This document shows positions 26,841 through 34,872 of a stretch of 64,000 nucleotides of DNA, piece after piece. Within the stretch, counting starts at the first letter, position 1; each line of letters begins with the position of its first letter. Position numbers and translations under genes: made by a program. The notes below the pieces were generated by a model that was given only the letters and a program-made list of their open reading frames with translations, made no database searches and was not told where the DNA came from. This stretch comes from MED-G105 sp039814575 (GTDB taxonomy: Bacteria > Pseudomonadota > Alphaproteobacteria > Caulobacterales > Parvularculaceae): NCBI GenBank assembly GCA_039814575.1, contig JBCCAY010000001.1, forward strand, positions 124,001-188,000, in the 5' to 3' direction.

Positions 26841-27443
26841 ATGATCATCATTGGTCTGACGGGTTCGATCGGCATGGGGAAATCCACCGTCGCCGGCATG
26901 TTCCGAGATCTCGGCGCTGTTATATGGGACGCCGACGCCGCTGTTACGCGACTTTATGCAAAAGGGGGCGCTGGCGTCTCGCCGGTGAGCGCGCGGTTCC
27001 CAGAAGCAATTGTCGACGGCGCGGTGGATAAGACCCTTCTTTCTAAAGCGGTGATCGGCGACGCCGCCGCCTTGCGGGATTTGGAAATTATCGTCCATCC
27101 GCTTGTCGCCAAAGATCGAGCCGATGCAATGGCGGCGGCTGAAAAGGCCGGCGCGCCGGCCATGGTTTTGGACATACCGTTATTGTTTGAAACCGGCGGC
27201 GACGCGGCGTGCGATGTGGTTGTGGTCGTCAGCGCGCCGGCGACGATTCAACGCAAGAGAGTGTTGTCGCGTCCGGGCATGAGCGAAGAGAAATTCGATG
27301 CAATTTTGGCTAAGCAGACGCCGGACTCCGACAAGCGTGACCGGGCCGATCATGTCGTATCAACGGCGGGCCCTTTATCAGAAACACGAGACGCGGTGAG
27401 CAATGTTTGGCGGGCCATCCTTGAAACCGCGAAGACGTCGTAA
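26841..27443 (+). CDS. coaE: Dephospho-CoA kinase
   Basis: Last step of coenzyme A synthesis, ATP-dependent 3'-phosphorylation. The P-loop is IGLTGSIGMGKSTVAGMF, followed by VIWDADAAV, VLDIPLLFETGGD and the CoA-site RKRVLSRPGMSEEKFDAILAKQ. The 200 residues are typical. It begins 2 bases after aroE. In most relatives dnaQ follows directly; here dnaQ is 31 kb away. Confidence 0.95.
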   Translation: MIIIGLTGSIGMGKSTVAGMFRDLGAVIWDADAAVTRLYAKGGAGVSPVSARFPEAIVDGAVDKTLLSKAVIGDAAALRDLEIIVHPLVAKDRADAMAAAEKAGAPAMVLDIPLLFETGGDAACDVVVVVSAPATIQRKRVLSRPGMSEEKFDAILAKQTPDSDKRDRADHVVSTAGPLSETRDAVSNVWRAILETAKTS

Positions 27444-27453
27444 CGCGGGCCGT

Positions 27454-28920
27454 CTACTCACTTTCTCCTAATATACCGTCCGTCTGCGCCGTCGCCCTGA
27501 TATCATACGCATCGCCCATTTCTCTGATCGCTCTAATTTTGTGGTTGAGCGGTGCCCAATCGTCATTGTCGGCAATAGCGTCCCAGATTTCCTCGACCTC
27601 TTCTATTAAGATGGTTTGAGGCGCTTGACGTTGAAAGAAGGCGTGCTGCGCGCGCTCCGGACGAACCGGCTTTAGGCCCAGGAGGGTTTCTTTTACTGAT
27701 GAAAAGTCCTCTTCTCCGTAAACGGAATGATGGATTTTCGTCCGCTCCTCAGATTCGCCCCCGCCGAACCAATCAAAGAAGAAGTCTTCAAACGGCAAAC
27801 CTGTTTTTTCCAACCACTTCAAGCAACCAAAAGCGAAGGCGCCAGGGTCAGTTTTCGGCGTGTCGACGCCGAGACGTTTACAGAACGCCGCGTCGAGGGA
27901 CTTTTTAAAGCGGGGATGAAAATCGCCAAGGCTTTCATTGAGGTCGTCGATCTCTGTCAGAAGCGATAAAATGCCACCGAGACGGGACAAGTTCCATGCC
28001 GCCGCTTCCGGTTGGCGACCATAGGCGTAAAGACCTGTTTCATCGAAGTATGCTGCGGTGAACGAAAAATCCACATGCGGAATAAAACGCCATGGGCCGT
28101 AGTCGAAACTCTCGCCGGTGACGTTCATATTGTCTGTATTCAAAACGCCATGCACGAACCCTGCGGCCATCCATTGCGCGGCGAGGCGGGCGGTGCGGGT
28201 GACGACGCGGTCAAAGAAAGCAGCGGTTTTTTCTTTTGCCGGCTCGTTCGCAAGATCCGGATCGAAGTGCTCCACGCAATAATCGACAAGGCGTGAAATG
28301 GCTGAGGCGTTTTTCTCAAAGGCGAGCCTTTGGAACGCGCCGAACCGGATATGGCTATGGCCGAGGCGCACCATAACGGCGGAGCGTGTCGGCGAGGGTT
28401 CGTCGTGGCGTTCCAGCGCCTCGCCGGTCTCAATGACGCTGAACGTCTTGGACGTATAAACGCCAAGCGCCTCAAGCATCTCCGTCGCCAGAATTTCCCG
28501 CACCGCGCCTTTCAGCGTTAAGCGTCCGTCGCCAAAGCGCGAATACGGCGTTTTTCCTGACCCCTTGGTGCCGAGATCAAGAAGTCGTCCGTCACCATCG
28601 CGCATTTGGGCGTAAAGAAATCCGCGGCCGTCGCCGATATCGGGATTATATGAGCGGAATTGGTGGCCGTGATACCGCAAGGCCAAAGGTTTCGGCAAAT
28701 TGTCGTCGAGCGGGGCGAAAGCGCCGAAATGCTTGATCCAATCGGCGTCACTGAGATCGCCAAGGCCAATCCGCGCCGCCCACTCATCATTGCGGAAGCG
28801 GAGAATATGATCGGGGAACGCCGCCGCCTGCACCGCGTCAAAATAGGGGCCGGCCCGCCCTTTTTGCAGGTCAAGGATCGCTGGATCGGCGCGGTAGAGG
28901 CCTGTTGTCCTGACAGTCAA
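27454..28920 (-). CDS. selO: Protein adenylyltransferase SelO (YdiU family)
   Basis: Pseudokinase-fold enzyme that transfers AMP to proteins and supports redox homeostasis. The N-terminal region includes LALRYHGHQFRSYNPDIGDGRGFLYAQ, then the nucleotide-binding LGTKGSGKTPYSRFGDGRLTLKGAVREIL and catalytic-region VLNTDNMNVTGESFDYGPW. The length of 488 residues matches the family. It converges with coaE, with 10 bases between stops, and is divergent from ilvA across 122 bases. SelO usually ends in a Cys-containing tail; no C-terminal cysteine pair is seen here. Confidence 0.93.
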   Translation of the reverse strand: MTVRTTGLYRADPAILDLQKGRAGPYFDAVQAAAFPDHILRFRNDEWAARIGLGDLSDADWIKHFGAFAPLDDNLPKPLALRYHGHQFRSYNPDIGDGRGFLYAQMRDGDGRLLDLGTKGSGKTPYSRFGDGRLTLKGAVREILATEMLEALGVYTSKTFSVIETGEALERHDEPSPTRSAVMVRLGHSHIRFGAFQRLAFEKNASAISRLVDYCVEHFDPDLANEPAKEKTAAFFDRVVTRTARLAAQWMAAGFVHGVLNTDNMNVTGESFDYGPWRFIPHVDFSFTAAYFDETGLYAYGRQPEAAAWNLSRLGGILSLLTEIDDLNESLGDFHPRFKKSLDAAFCKRLGVDTPKTDPGAFAFGCLKWLEKTGLPFEDFFFDWFGGGESEERTKIHHSVYGEEDFSSVKETLLGLKPVRPERAQHAFFQRQAPQTILIEEVEEIWDAIADNDDWAPLNHKIRAIREMGDAYDIRATAQTDGILGESE

Positions 28921-29042
28921 TGAACTAAGTCTCCTATGTAGGATGTAAGACCGCAGGATCGCCGATCGATCGTCTTGGCTTGCCAGGCTTTTACGTTTCC
29001 ATCAAGAAAGCGGTTTGTGCTTGTTTGATAGGACGTTTTTCG

Positions 29043-30293
29043 ATGACACCGCCGGACGCTAACATAGACCTTGCTGACACCGCCGCTGCGCCCAGCGCTG
29101 CGGACATTTCGGCGGCGGCGAAGCGCATTGACGGCAAGGTTATGCGCACACCCCTCGTGCACGCCGCTAAATTGTCGGCGATAACGGGCGTCGATCTCTG
29201 GCTGAAACTGGAAAACCTGCAATACACCGGCGCCTTCAAAGAGCGCGGCGCTTACAACAAGCTTCTGAGCTTGTCCGAGTCTGAACGAGAGGCCGGCATC
29301 GTCGCCGCGTCAGCCGGCAATCACGCCCAAGGCGTGGCGCTCGCCGCGAAAGCGCTGGAAATTTCGGCGAAAATCGTCATGCCGACGACGACGCCCGATG
29401 TGAAAGTGCGTCAGACGAAAGCGCTTGGCGCCACGGTCGTCTTAAAAGGCGCAACATATGACGATGCGGCGGCAGAAGCGGTGCGCTTAAGCGACGCCGA
29501 AGCGCGGGTGCTGGTGCATCCCTTCGACGATCCGCTGGTGATCGCCGGCCAAGGAACCGTCGCGCTTGAAATGCTCCAGGACGGCCCGGCGTTTCATTCT
29601 TTGATCGTGCCGATCGGCGGCGGCGGTCTTATCGCCGGCATGGCGATCGCGGCGAAAGCGGCACGCCCCGATATCAAGATAATTGGGGTGCAGACGGAAG
29701 AATTCCCGTCAATGCTAAATGCTGTCGACGGCGGCGGGCGGGCTATTGGCAGCACGACGCTCGCTGAAGGCATCGCCGTTAAAGAAGCCGGTTTTCACAC
29801 CCGAAAGATCGTCAAAGACTATGTGGATGACATCGTTACAGTGTCAGAAAAGACCCTGGAACGCGCGCTTAGTCTTTTAATGAATGAGCAAAAACTCCTC
29901 GTGGAAGGCGCCGGCGCTGCGGGTCTGGCGGCGATTATGGCGTATCCGGACCGGTTCAAAAAGAAATCCGTCGGGCTTGTTTTGTGCGGGGGCAATATTG
30001 ATCAACGTCTGTTGTCGATGATCTTAATGCGTGACCTCGCCCGCTCCGGTCGCCTCGCGCGTCTTCGTGTCCAATTGTTGGACGCGCCAGGGCAGCTCGT
30101 CCGTGTCGCGAGCATAATCGCTGAGCAAGACGGCAATGTCATCGATGTGGGCCACCACCGTGTCTATTCGGATTTGCCGGCGAAAATGACCTGCATGGAC
30201 GTCACCATCGACACCGAAGGCCAAGAGCACCTCGATCGCATTATCGGAAATCTAGAAATGGCCGGTTATTTCGTCGATATCGCTGATTATTAG
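29043..30293 (+). CDS. ilvA: Threonine ammonia-lyase
   Basis: PLP enzyme that deaminates threonine to 2-oxobutyrate. The PLP lysine is in YTGAFKERGAYNKL and the phosphate-binding glycine loop in IVPIGGGGLIAGMAIAAK. A C-terminal ACT-like domain (about residues 330-416; LRVQLLDAPGQLVRVASIIAEQDGN) matches the one-ACT, TdcB-like form of about 400 residues. ATG 29043 is chosen over a longer frame from 28980, which adds cysteine-rich sequence upstream of the domain. No ilv operon partners lie nearby. Catabolic or biosynthetic use cannot be separated. Confidence 0.92.
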   Translation: MTPPDANIDLADTAAAPSAADISAAAKRIDGKVMRTPLVHAAKLSAITGVDLWLKLENLQYTGAFKERGAYNKLLSLSESEREAGIVAASAGNHAQGVALAAKALEISAKIVMPTTTPDVKVRQTKALGATVVLKGATYDDAAAEAVRLSDAEARVLVHPFDDPLVIAGQGTVALEMLQDGPAFHSLIVPIGGGGLIAGMAIAAKAARPDIKIIGVQTEEFPSMLNAVDGGGRAIGSTTLAEGIAVKEAGFHTRKIVKDYVDDIVTVSEKTLERALSLLMNEQKLLVEGAGAAGLAAIMAYPDRFKKKSVGLVLCGGNIDQRLLSMILMRDLARSGRLARLRVQLLDAPGQLVRVASIIAEQDGNVIDVGHHRVYSDLPAKMTCMDVTIDTEGQEHLDRIIGNLEMAGYFVDIADY

Positions 30294-30416
30294 ACGTTTC
30301 TAAGCGGTCGTTTCCACAAATGGCGAGCGCTCTCAACCGCTCAACGACATTGAAACGTCGTTAATTTCGACTATGTCTTAAGGACAGTGATCGCGATCGA
30401 AAGCGGAAAATGGGGC

Positions 30417-31964
30417 ATGGTCAATCAACCTACCGCCCGCGCCGGCTCAATGGCGCGCTTGTCTTTTTGGGCTGTCGTTTTCGCGCTCGGCGCGGCGCTG
30501 TTCGCATTATCGGCGACGGCGCAAGAAACTGAACCGGCCGCTCCGTCCCGCGCCGCGACAGTTCTTACATTGAACGGCCCCGTCACTCCGGCGAGCGCAG
30601 ACTATCTGGCGCGCGAGATCGGCAACGCCGACGCCGGAGATCACGAACTGATCGTCATTGAGATCGACACCCCCGGCGGGCTTGTCGATTCTATGAAGAC
30701 CATCATCAAGGCGATCTTATCCTCCGAAACGCCGGTGGCGAGTTTCGTCTCGCCCCAAGGCGCTCGCTCGGCGAGCGCCGGGCTCTATATCATGTACGCC
30801 TCGCACGTCTCGGCGATGACGCCCTTCACCAACACCGGCGCGGCGACGCCCGTCGAGCTTGGGGGAACGCCTTCCGGCGATAATCCCTTTGAGGGGGAAA
30901 GCCCGTTCGACGAGGCGGCGGACGAGCGCGCTGAAGGCGAAACCGTTTCTGATGACGGCGCAGAGGAAAGCCTTGAAAGCGCGCCGCGGGGCGCTTCTGA
31001 CGAGCTTGGGGGCGAGATGGTTGAAACCGGCGATCGTCCCCTCGGTAATGAAGATGCCATGCGCGCGAAAATCATCAATGACTCCGTCGCTTACATTCGC
31101 GCGCTTGCCGAAGAGCGCGGCCGCAACGCCGATTGGGCGGAGCGGGCTGTGCGTGAAGGCGTTTCGGTCACCCACAATGAAGCGTTGGAGCTCGGCGTGA
31201 TCGATCTCGTCGCGGCGGACCTTGATGAATTGCTCACAGCGATCGACGGCCGCACCGTGGAGACGATCGCCGGGCCGAAGACGCTGCAAACCTCCTCCCT
31301 TTCGATAACGCGCGTTGAGCCGACCTTCATCGAGCAGATCTTGAATTTCATCGCAAACCCAAACGTCGCGGTTATTCTGATGTCTTTGGCGACAACAGGC
31401 ATCATTATCGAAATGTGGAACCCGGGCTCGGTGTTCCCTGGCGCGCTCGGCGCGCTCTGCCTGATCCTTGGGCTTTATTCTTTCCAAGTGCTGCCGTTTT
31501 CATGGCTCGGCGCGGCGCTGATGGGCGTTGGTCTTATCTTAATGACGGTGGAGGCGTTCACCCCGACTTTCGGCATTGCGGGCGTCTTCGGGCTCTTAGT
31601 CTTCGGGGCCGGTCTTTATACGGTGTTCCCCGATCAGTTCCGCGTTTCCACAGGCCTTATCGGTGTCATGATGGCAAGCGTTGGCGGCCTTTTGGGGTTG
31701 ATGCTGATCGCTGTTGTCGGCTCGCGCAGCCATGGTCCGTTGATTGGTTCAGAGGCGATCCGCAAGCGCGAAGGCTATGTGGACGATTGGGACGGCAAAG
31801 AAGGTTGGGTGGTCGTCGAAGGCGAGCGCTGGCGCGCCCGCGCCGACAAGCCGCTCAATCCAGGCGATAAGATTAAAGTCGTTGAGGTCGACGGCCTTGT
31901 TCTAGTGGTGCGCCAAGCGAAAGGCGTCAATTTGTTGGCTAGTTTAGCGCCCAGCGAGACTTAG
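30417..31964 (+). CDS. NfeD-family membrane serine protease (long form)
   Basis: Membrane-bound ClpP-class protease of the NfeD family that works with a slipin/stomatin partner, encoded next door. After a signal segment, VLTLNGPVTPASADYLAREI starts the protease domain. The catalytic serine is in ARSASAGLYIMYAS. The helix with the presumed catalytic lysine follows in RAKIINDSVAYIRALAEERGRNADWAERAV. Between these, about 60 residues (near 30865-31050) form an acidic Glu/Asp/Gly/Pro-rich insertion not typical of the family. Four membrane helices and an OB-fold domain (GKEGWVVVEGERWRARAD) end the protein. ATG 30417 has GGAAA upstream; GTG 30387 is an alternative. Confidence 0.9.
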   Translation: MVNQPTARAGSMARLSFWAVVFALGAALFALSATAQETEPAAPSRAATVLTLNGPVTPASADYLAREIGNADAGDHELIVIEIDTPGGLVDSMKTIIKAILSSETPVASFVSPQGARSASAGLYIMYASHVSAMTPFTNTGAATPVELGGTPSGDNPFEGESPFDEAADERAEGETVSDDGAEESLESAPRGASDELGGEMVETGDRPLGNEDAMRAKIINDSVAYIRALAEERGRNADWAERAVREGVSVTHNEALELGVIDLVAADLDELLTAIDGRTVETIAGPKTLQTSSLSITRVEPTFIEQILNFIANPNVAVILMSLATTGIIIEMWNPGSVFPGALGALCLILGLYSFQVLPFSWLGAALMGVGLILMTVEAFTPTFGIAGVFGLLVFGAGLYTVFPDQFRVSTGLIGVMMASVGGLLGLMLIAVVGSRSHGPLIGSEAIRKREGYVDDWDGKEGWVVVEGERWRARADKPLNPGDKIKVVEVDGLVLVVRQAKGVNLLASLAPSET

Positions 31965-32082
31965 GCGTCAGCTAAACGCCCCCAACATATATGTCACTTG
32001 GTGCGTTGTCGGCTGAGTTTCTGCGGGTCAAAGAAAATAGGGGCGCCGGCTTAATGCGCCGTTCGTCCGTAAGGAGAGAAAT

Positions 32083-32835
32083 ATGCCAGGCGGCTTGGGC
32101 GTCCTCGTCTTTATTCTAGTTGCGGGAGTTTCGTTACTCACAAGCATCTTTAAGATTCTTCGCGAGTATGAGCGTGGTGTTGTTTTCACGCTGGGGCGGG
32201 TCGGCCGAAAGGCGGCAGGGCCTGGCATCGTGATCCTGATCCCAGTTCTTCAGCAAATGCGCAAAGTCGATATGCGCACCCTCGTTCATGACGTTCCGAC
32301 CCAAGACGTTATCTCTCGTGACAACGTTTCGGTGAAGGTGAACGCCGTTATTTATTATCGTGTCGTCGACGCTGTGCGCGCCGTCGTTCAGGTGGAGAAT
32401 TTCCAGGCCGCGACGAGCCAGCTGGCGCAGACGACGTTGCGCTCCGTGCTCGGCAAGCACGATCTCGATGAAATGCTGCAAGAGCGCGACAAGCTCAACA
32501 AGGACATTCAAGAGATCCTCGACCAGCAGACCGAAGCCTGGGGCATCAAAGTCTCCAATGTCGAGATTAAGCATGTGGACGTCGACCAATCGATGATCCG
32601 GGCGATCGCCAAACAGGCCGAGGCGGAGCGGGAGCGGCGCGCCAAGGTCATTCTCGCTGAGGGCGAAGAGCAGGCCGCCTCGAAGCTCGCCGAAGCGGCC
32701 AGCATTCTATCTAACCAGCCGGGCTCTATGGAATTGCGCTATCTGAATTCCCTCCAAGAAATCGCCAACGACCGCACCAACACCATTGTTTTCCCGTTTA
32801 ATGTCCAAGACGCCGCCGACATTTTCCGACGCTAA
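32083..32835 (+). CDS. Slipin/stomatin-like membrane protein
   Basis: SPFH-domain protein anchored by an N-terminal hydrophobic helix (about residues 4-22) facing the cytoplasm. The core REYERGVVFTLGRVGRKAAGPGIVILIPVLQQMRKVDMRT and DVISRDNVSVKVNAVIYYRV are typical of slipin-2. A coiled-coil helix rich in Ala/Glu/Arg follows (about 170-215). Strong AAGGAGAG ribosome site 6 bases before ATG. NfeD immediately upstream (118 bases) is its known partner and protease of slipin. The stop is overlapped by the TusA-like gene by 35 bases. Confidence 0.94.
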   Translation: MPGGLGVLVFILVAGVSLLTSIFKILREYERGVVFTLGRVGRKAAGPGIVILIPVLQQMRKVDMRTLVHDVPTQDVISRDNVSVKVNAVIYYRVVDAVRAVVQVENFQAATSQLAQTTLRSVLGKHDLDEMLQERDKLNKDIQEILDQQTEAWGIKVSNVEIKHVDVDQSMIRAIAKQAEAERERRAKVILAEGEEQAASKLAEAASILSNQPGSMELRYLNSLQEIANDRTNTIVFPFNVQDAADIFRR

Positions 32836-33157
32836 GTCTGGCGCGGGGCCCGACGCTGGTAATGGCGCTGGCGGTGATTTGAGCGCAAAGCCGAGCTTGG
32901 GCGATAAAACCAGCGTTAAAGTCATCGAAATCGACGCCACAGGCCTGCGCTGCCCCCTGCCCGTTTTGCGCATGGAGGCGGCGTTGCGCGGGCTGCGGTC
33001 GGGCGATCAGGTCACAATCATCGCGGATGACCCTGTCGCGCGCCTTGATATTCCTCATTTTTGCCGGGAAGCCGGCCACCGAGTCGTTGCGCTCGCTGCG
33101 TCCGACGATCGTGACGCAGAGGCCACGGCGTGTGCTTTTTTGGTCACAAAAGCGTAG
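32801..33157 (+). CDS. TusA-family sulfur carrier
   Basis: Small protein with the TusA signature ATGLRCPLPVLRMEAALRGL, where the Cys carries sulfane sulfur in thiolation or sulfur-relay pathways. The domain spans about residues 38-118, ending in VVALAASDD. An N-terminal extension rich in Gly/Ala/Asp (about 37 residues) is unusual. The ATG overlaps the last 35 bases of the slipin gene, so the extension may be an artefact of overlap; a start nearer the domain is possible. TusA homologues beside slipin/NfeD are not a familiar arrangement to me. Confidence 0.8.
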   Translation: MSKTPPTFSDAKSGAGPDAGNGAGGDLSAKPSLGDKTSVKVIEIDATGLRCPLPVLRMEAALRGLRSGDQVTIIADDPVARLDIPHFCREAGHRVVALAASDDRDAEATACAFLVTKA

Positions 33158-33487
33158 GTTCAGCGTCGGTCAGCGCGTCCCATGGGCGGCTTAAGCCGGT
33201 GTGAATTTGTATCGATTGGGGCTATGGTTAATCTGGCGTCCAAGCGCTCGGCATGTTTAACTATCCCTGGCGACGTGGGATCGCCGGCGGCCCGCCGGTT
33301 TGGCGACGCCGTCTAGAGTCGACTGTCGACAGCCTCGATCGGGCTAGCATCGGCGGATCGAAATTGATGATGATTAGGTCGGCCCGTTTTGGTCGGCGAC
33401 GCTTGAAGACCGATGTACGATACGCCGTTGGCGTTAGTGGCGTTAACCGGTCGAACGGTGGAACTGGCGAGGGGAGCCGGAGGGGTT
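33158..33487. other. Intergenic stretch without a gene
   Basis: Gap of 330 bases before the SEL1 protein. It holds a 12-bp palindrome CGGCTTAAGCCG (33187-33198) and a GTCGAC pair (33318-33330); neither has a T-run. No gene seen. The promoter of the SEL1/beta-helix operon probably lies here. Confidence 0.4.
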
Positions 33488-34858
33488 ATGGAACGAAAAC
33501 GCGTCATGGGCGTCGCCAAACGATCGCCTTACGGATCATCTGGAAACAGCGGTTCGCTCAAAAAATCCGCCGGTCGATTGGCCATCGCCGCGGCGACGGC
33601 GATCGTCGCGCTAAGCGTGGCGGCGCCGACGAGCGCCGTCGCTGAGTACCGCATGGGGCTCCAAGCTTACAGAAACGGCGAATACGATCTCGCGCTCGAT
33701 CTTTGGCGGCGATACGCAGTGGCCGGCGACGTTCGGTCCATGAAAGCGCTTGGCGATTATTTTTCCGGCGCGGCTGTCATTAACTCCGACGGTGCGGGCA
33801 TTGATCCGTCAAAACTCAACTCGGCCAATTATGTCGAAGCGCTAAAGTGGTACACTCTCGCGGCGCACCATGATTTCAAAGAGGCGTTCCGGACGCCAAC
33901 GGCTTATGAGCGCAACGCTCAGATTGAAGCGGCGGAGCAATTGCCGTTCATCCGAGAACGGATGAAAAATGCCGACGTTGTTAAAGCGGAAAAGCTGGTG
34001 GCGAACACGTTTGAGCGCGGCAGCGCCCGCGACGTCTTTGTGCTGGCGCAGATGTTCCAGCGCGGCGCCGGCGTCAAGAAAGACAATGTTCGCGCCTATG
34101 AGCTTTATCTCGTGGCGTCTGAACGCGGCGTGAAAGAAGCCGCCCCGATCCTTGAGGCGATGCGTGACGGCAAACTGATAACCTCAAAAGAGATTAAGAA
34201 GGCTGGCGAGGACGCCGCCGTTTGGCAGCCGCCGCTTCCTGAAGAGCACACCGGCGACACGAAACAAATGGCGGAGCTGAAGCGCCTTAAGAAAGAGCTT
34301 CAAGAGCTGCGTATGCAGGATGCGCTGGAGGCTGTTTCCGACATTGATGTCTCGGTCTTGCAGCATTCGCTTCGGGCGCTTGGTTTCTATTTCGGGTCTG
34401 TCGACAACAAGATGGGGCAGCAGACGCGCGAAGCAATCCGCCGCTTCCAATATTCCCGCGTTTCTTCTGACACTGAAATGACGGCGGAAGAGAAACGCAA
34501 TGTCGAGATCGGCGTCTTGTCGGCGTCTGACACCGTTGATCTTGTGAAAACCGCCGCGCAGCGGGCGAACAACGATATTGCGCAGTATACGTTCGGCGTG
34601 ATGCATTTACGGGGGATCGGCGTTGAGCAAGACGGCGAAGCCGCCGTTAAATGGCTCGACAAGGCGGCGAAGCAAGATCTCGCTGAAGCCCATTATGCGC
34701 TTGGCGTCGTCTATCGAAACGGAACGACGGGCCTTAATTCGGTGAGCCCGGATAAGGCGAAGGCGGCGCTGCACTTCGCTAAGGCTGCCGCGCTTGGGTA
34801 TAGGCCTGCGCAACGGGCGCTCGAATTACTCGAATTCGAACCGCGCAGCGTTGAGTAG
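33488..34858 (+). CDS. Exported SEL1-repeat and peptidoglycan-binding protein
   Basis: Predicted secreted or periplasmic protein of 456 residues. An N-terminal signal region ends near APTSAVAEY. SEL1/TPR-like repeats follow (RMGLQAYRNGEYDLALDLW; FVLAQMFQRGAGVKKDNVRAYELY; near the end YTFGVMHLRGIGVEQDGEAAVKWLDKAA and AHYALGVVYRNG). A helical segment (QMAELKRLKKELQELR) leads into a peptidoglycan-binding fold (LQHSLRALGFYFGSVDNKMGQQTREAIRRFQ, with some divergence). The start at 33488 has GGAGGGG 4 bases upstream; a longer frame from 33413 is less likely. It is 14 bases before the beta-helix gene and probably cotranscribed. Role unknown; envelope assembly is an inference. Confidence 0.8.
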   Translation: MERKRVMGVAKRSPYGSSGNSGSLKKSAGRLAIAAATAIVALSVAAPTSAVAEYRMGLQAYRNGEYDLALDLWRRYAVAGDVRSMKALGDYFSGAAVINSDGAGIDPSKLNSANYVEALKWYTLAAHHDFKEAFRTPTAYERNAQIEAAEQLPFIRERMKNADVVKAEKLVANTFERGSARDVFVLAQMFQRGAGVKKDNVRAYELYLVASERGVKEAAPILEAMRDGKLITSKEIKKAGEDAAVWQPPLPEEHTGDTKQMAELKRLKKELQELRMQDALEAVSDIDVSVLQHSLRALGFYFGSVDNKMGQQTREAIRRFQYSRVSSDTEMTAEEKRNVEIGVLSASDTVDLVKTAAQRANNDIAQYTFGVMHLRGIGVEQDGEAAVKWLDKAAKQDLAEAHYALGVVYRNGTTGLNSVSPDKAKAALHFAKAAALGYRPAQRALELLEFEPRSVE

Positions 34859-34872
34859 TGGGGAATAATTAG

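Noticed and set aside
30717..31487. 256-codon frame antisense to the NfeD gene
   Set aside because: Shadow of a GC-rich gene; Arg/His-rich composition, no domain and no ribosome site, while the plus strand encodes a clear protease domain.
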